DNA of 64,000 nt from positions 1-64,000 of the forward strand of contig CAILLK010000125.1 of assembly GCA_903835005.1 (NCBI GenBank), written 5' to 3'. The DNA comes from an uncultured Bacteroidota bacterium (lineage in GTDB: Bacteria > Bacteroidota > Bacteroidia > Chitinophagales > Chitinophagaceae). The notes under the pieces were generated by a model that saw nothing but the letters and a program-made list of their open reading frames with translations, was not told the origin of the DNA and ran no database searches. Position numbers and translations under genes: made by a program. The stretch's first letter is position 1; every line of letters starts with the position of its first letter. Shown here piece by piece: positions 62,961-64,000 of the stretch.

Positions 62961-62991
62961 ACAAAGGAGGCGGAAACGCCTCCTTTGTTTT
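62961..62991 (+). terminator. Intrinsic terminator of the Ig-like gene
   Basis: A perfect 12-bp stem (ACAAAGGAGGCG with CGCCTCCTTTGT) around a GAAA loop, followed by TTTT. Confidence 0.95.
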
Positions 62992-63059
62992 GCCGGTAAC
63001 TGAAAGTTAAATGATTAAAATAGCAGTTTTGCATTAATTTATTTTATTTATTTTGAAGT

Positions 63060-63091
63060 ACTAACGTTTTCTATTTTATACGCGTCTATTA
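63060..63091 (+). promoter_or_regulatory. Conserved motif upstream of the second Ig-like gene
   Basis: ACTAACGTTTT-N12-CGTCTATTA, the same blocks and spacing as at 60915-60946; here it ends 72 bases before the start codon at 63164. Confidence 0.6.
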
Positions 63092-63163
63092 TACAGGAGC
63101 TTGGAAGACAAAACACCAATCTCAAAAACCAATTATTTTATACCCAGTCTAAAAAACAATTTT

Positions 63164-64000
63164 ATGAAAAAGAACCTTCTAATGATTTTGTCAGCGTTGC
63201 TGATATCTGTAACGGCTTTCGCCATTCCACCCATTACCGGAACGATAAACGTTTGTGTAGGAGCGAACACCACCCTGGCCGATGCCACCCCCGGCGGCGT
63301 GTGGACAACGAGCGACCCACTGATTGCAACTGTAGGTGCCAGTACCGGTATAGTATCGGGAGTGGCTGCGGGTGTCGTAGGTATTACGTACACTGTTGGT
63401 ACAAGTTCGGTATCAGTCGATTCATTTGTTGTCAGCGCGGCACCTGCCCCCATTGCGGGAGCTACAACCTTGTGCACAGGCGCGACAACTATTTTAACTG
63501 AAAGTACGCCTGGGGGCACATGGATGAGCAGCGACCCTGCAATTGTGATGCCCTATTTTGGCGGCGAAATGAGCGGCGTATCGGCCGGAACAGCAATCAT
63601 AACCTACTACATGGGCGGTGGTTGCATGGTAACAACCACACTTACCGTTGACTTTCTATCTGCAGGCGTTATTACCGGCGATACTTTTGTGTGTACAGGA
63701 TCTACGGCGACCGTTGCAGATGCGGTACCGGGCGGAGTCTGGAGCAGCAGCAACCCTGCTGTTGCCACAGTCTCGGGGTCAGGTTTTGTTACAGGGCTGT
63801 CGGTGGGTTATACCAATATCTCCTACACTGTTACAGGTGCCTGCGGATCTACATCAGTTGTTCAGATGTTCAATGATTTTTCAACCACTTTTACGGGCAC
63901 TATCTCGGGGCCTAACAGTGTGGAACTGGGTGGCTATACTTCAGTATGGTCTACAGGCTATGGCGGCACCTGGACGAGCAGCGACCCTTCAATTGCTTCA
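63164..64000 (+). CDS. Ig-like repeat surface protein, 3' end outside window
   Basis: The visible 279 residues begin MKKNLLMILSALL with a signal peptide (AFAIPP cleavage) and continue into at least three and a half Ig-like repeats of the same type as in the upstream gene (PGGVWTTSDPLIATVGA, GGTWMSSDPAIV, GGVWSSSNPAVATVSG, GGTWTSSDPSIA). The open frame runs through the last base of the window. I expect a T9SS sorting domain beyond it. It is a paralogue of the upstream gene, with a related upstream motif. Confidence 0.85.
   Translation, partial: MKKNLLMILSALLISVTAFAIPPITGTINVCVGANTTLADATPGGVWTTSDPLIATVGASTGIVSGVAAGVVGITYTVGTSSVSVDSFVVSAAPAPIAGATTLCTGATTILTESTPGGTWMSSDPAIVMPYFGGEMSGVSAGTAIITYYMGGGCMVTTTLTVDFLSAGVITGDTFVCTGSTATVADAVPGGVWSSSNPAVATVSGSGFVTGLSVGYTNISYTVTGACGSTSVVQMFNDFSTTFTGTISGPNSVELGGYTSVWSTGYGGTWTSSDPSIAS

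Noticed and set aside
1-64000. tRNA or rRNA genes
   Set aside because: I looked for T-loop and anticodon patterns and conserved rRNA stretches and found none that fold convincingly.

Overview
The window looks like a chromosomal segment of a Bacteroidota bacterium, most likely from the Chitinophagaceae or a close relative. This is inferred from three proteins ending in type IX secretion (T9SS) sorting domains, a DPP IV-type S9 peptidase, a Bacteroidota-type ABC-F ATPase, an active/inactive M16 peptidase pair, an AT-rich composition and the near absence of Shine-Dalgarno sequences. No rRNA, tRNA, CRISPR array or transposase was recognised.

Region 1 (1-20.4 kb) is an AT-rich accessory island. 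It opens with a DUF932 gene of the type found on mobile elements, then small orphan genes, a frameshifted membrane-protein gene and surface or secreted hypotheticals. An NmrA-like reductase with an NTF2-like protein faces a divergent HxlR regulator. The core of the island is a defense locus. A COG1106-type AAA ATPase (12.6-13.9 kb) sits divergently beside a complete type II CBASS operon (14.4-19.4 kb): CD-NTase, Cap2 (E2-E1), Cap3 (JAB) and a 592-residue effector. The effector joins an N-terminal SAVED-like nucleotide sensor to a C-terminal zincin-like HExxH domain. A DUF3892 gene follows. The island ends at an XRE regulator with an operator-like inverted repeat and a triple-hairpin intergenic repeat.

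Region 2 (20.9-45 kb) is mostly household genes: the M16 pair, a T9SS cargo protein, an HxpB-like phosphatase, a SanA-like protein, two carboxypeptidase-regulatory-like proteins and a YdjM-like membrane protein. A second T9SS cargo gene has a frameshifting poly(A) tract right after its start codon. A two-gene molybdenum hydroxylase follows; its FAD subunit carries the extra Cys loop of 4-hydroxybenzoyl-CoA reductase. The region also holds a divergent Hsp70 with a GrpE-like partner, a TMTC-like membrane protein with TPRs, and an ABC-F ATPase.

Region 3 (45.1-51.9 kb) is a second accessory island full of repeats. It contains a 5 x 74-bp tandem array of palindromes, an orphan phage terminase large subunit, a 142-bp direct repeat, an orphan copy of the region 1 operator, and a retron-like defense cassette. 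That cassette is a palindrome, a reverse transcriptase, a roughly 118-nt structured RNA and a SLATT membrane protein. A small cassette between related flanking repeats follows.

Region 4 (51.9-64 kb) returns to core-like genes: BrkB/YihY, DPP IV-like peptidase, ClpS, a polytopic GT-C-like protein, LepB, an HMA-domain protein and a PAP2 phosphatase. It ends with two paralogous Ig-like repeat proteins that share a conserved upstream motif; the second runs off the window.

The two most notable systems are the CBASS locus with a SAVED plus metallopeptidase-like effector and the RT-ncRNA-SLATT cassette. Both calls rest on motifs and gene order read by eye, without database searches.
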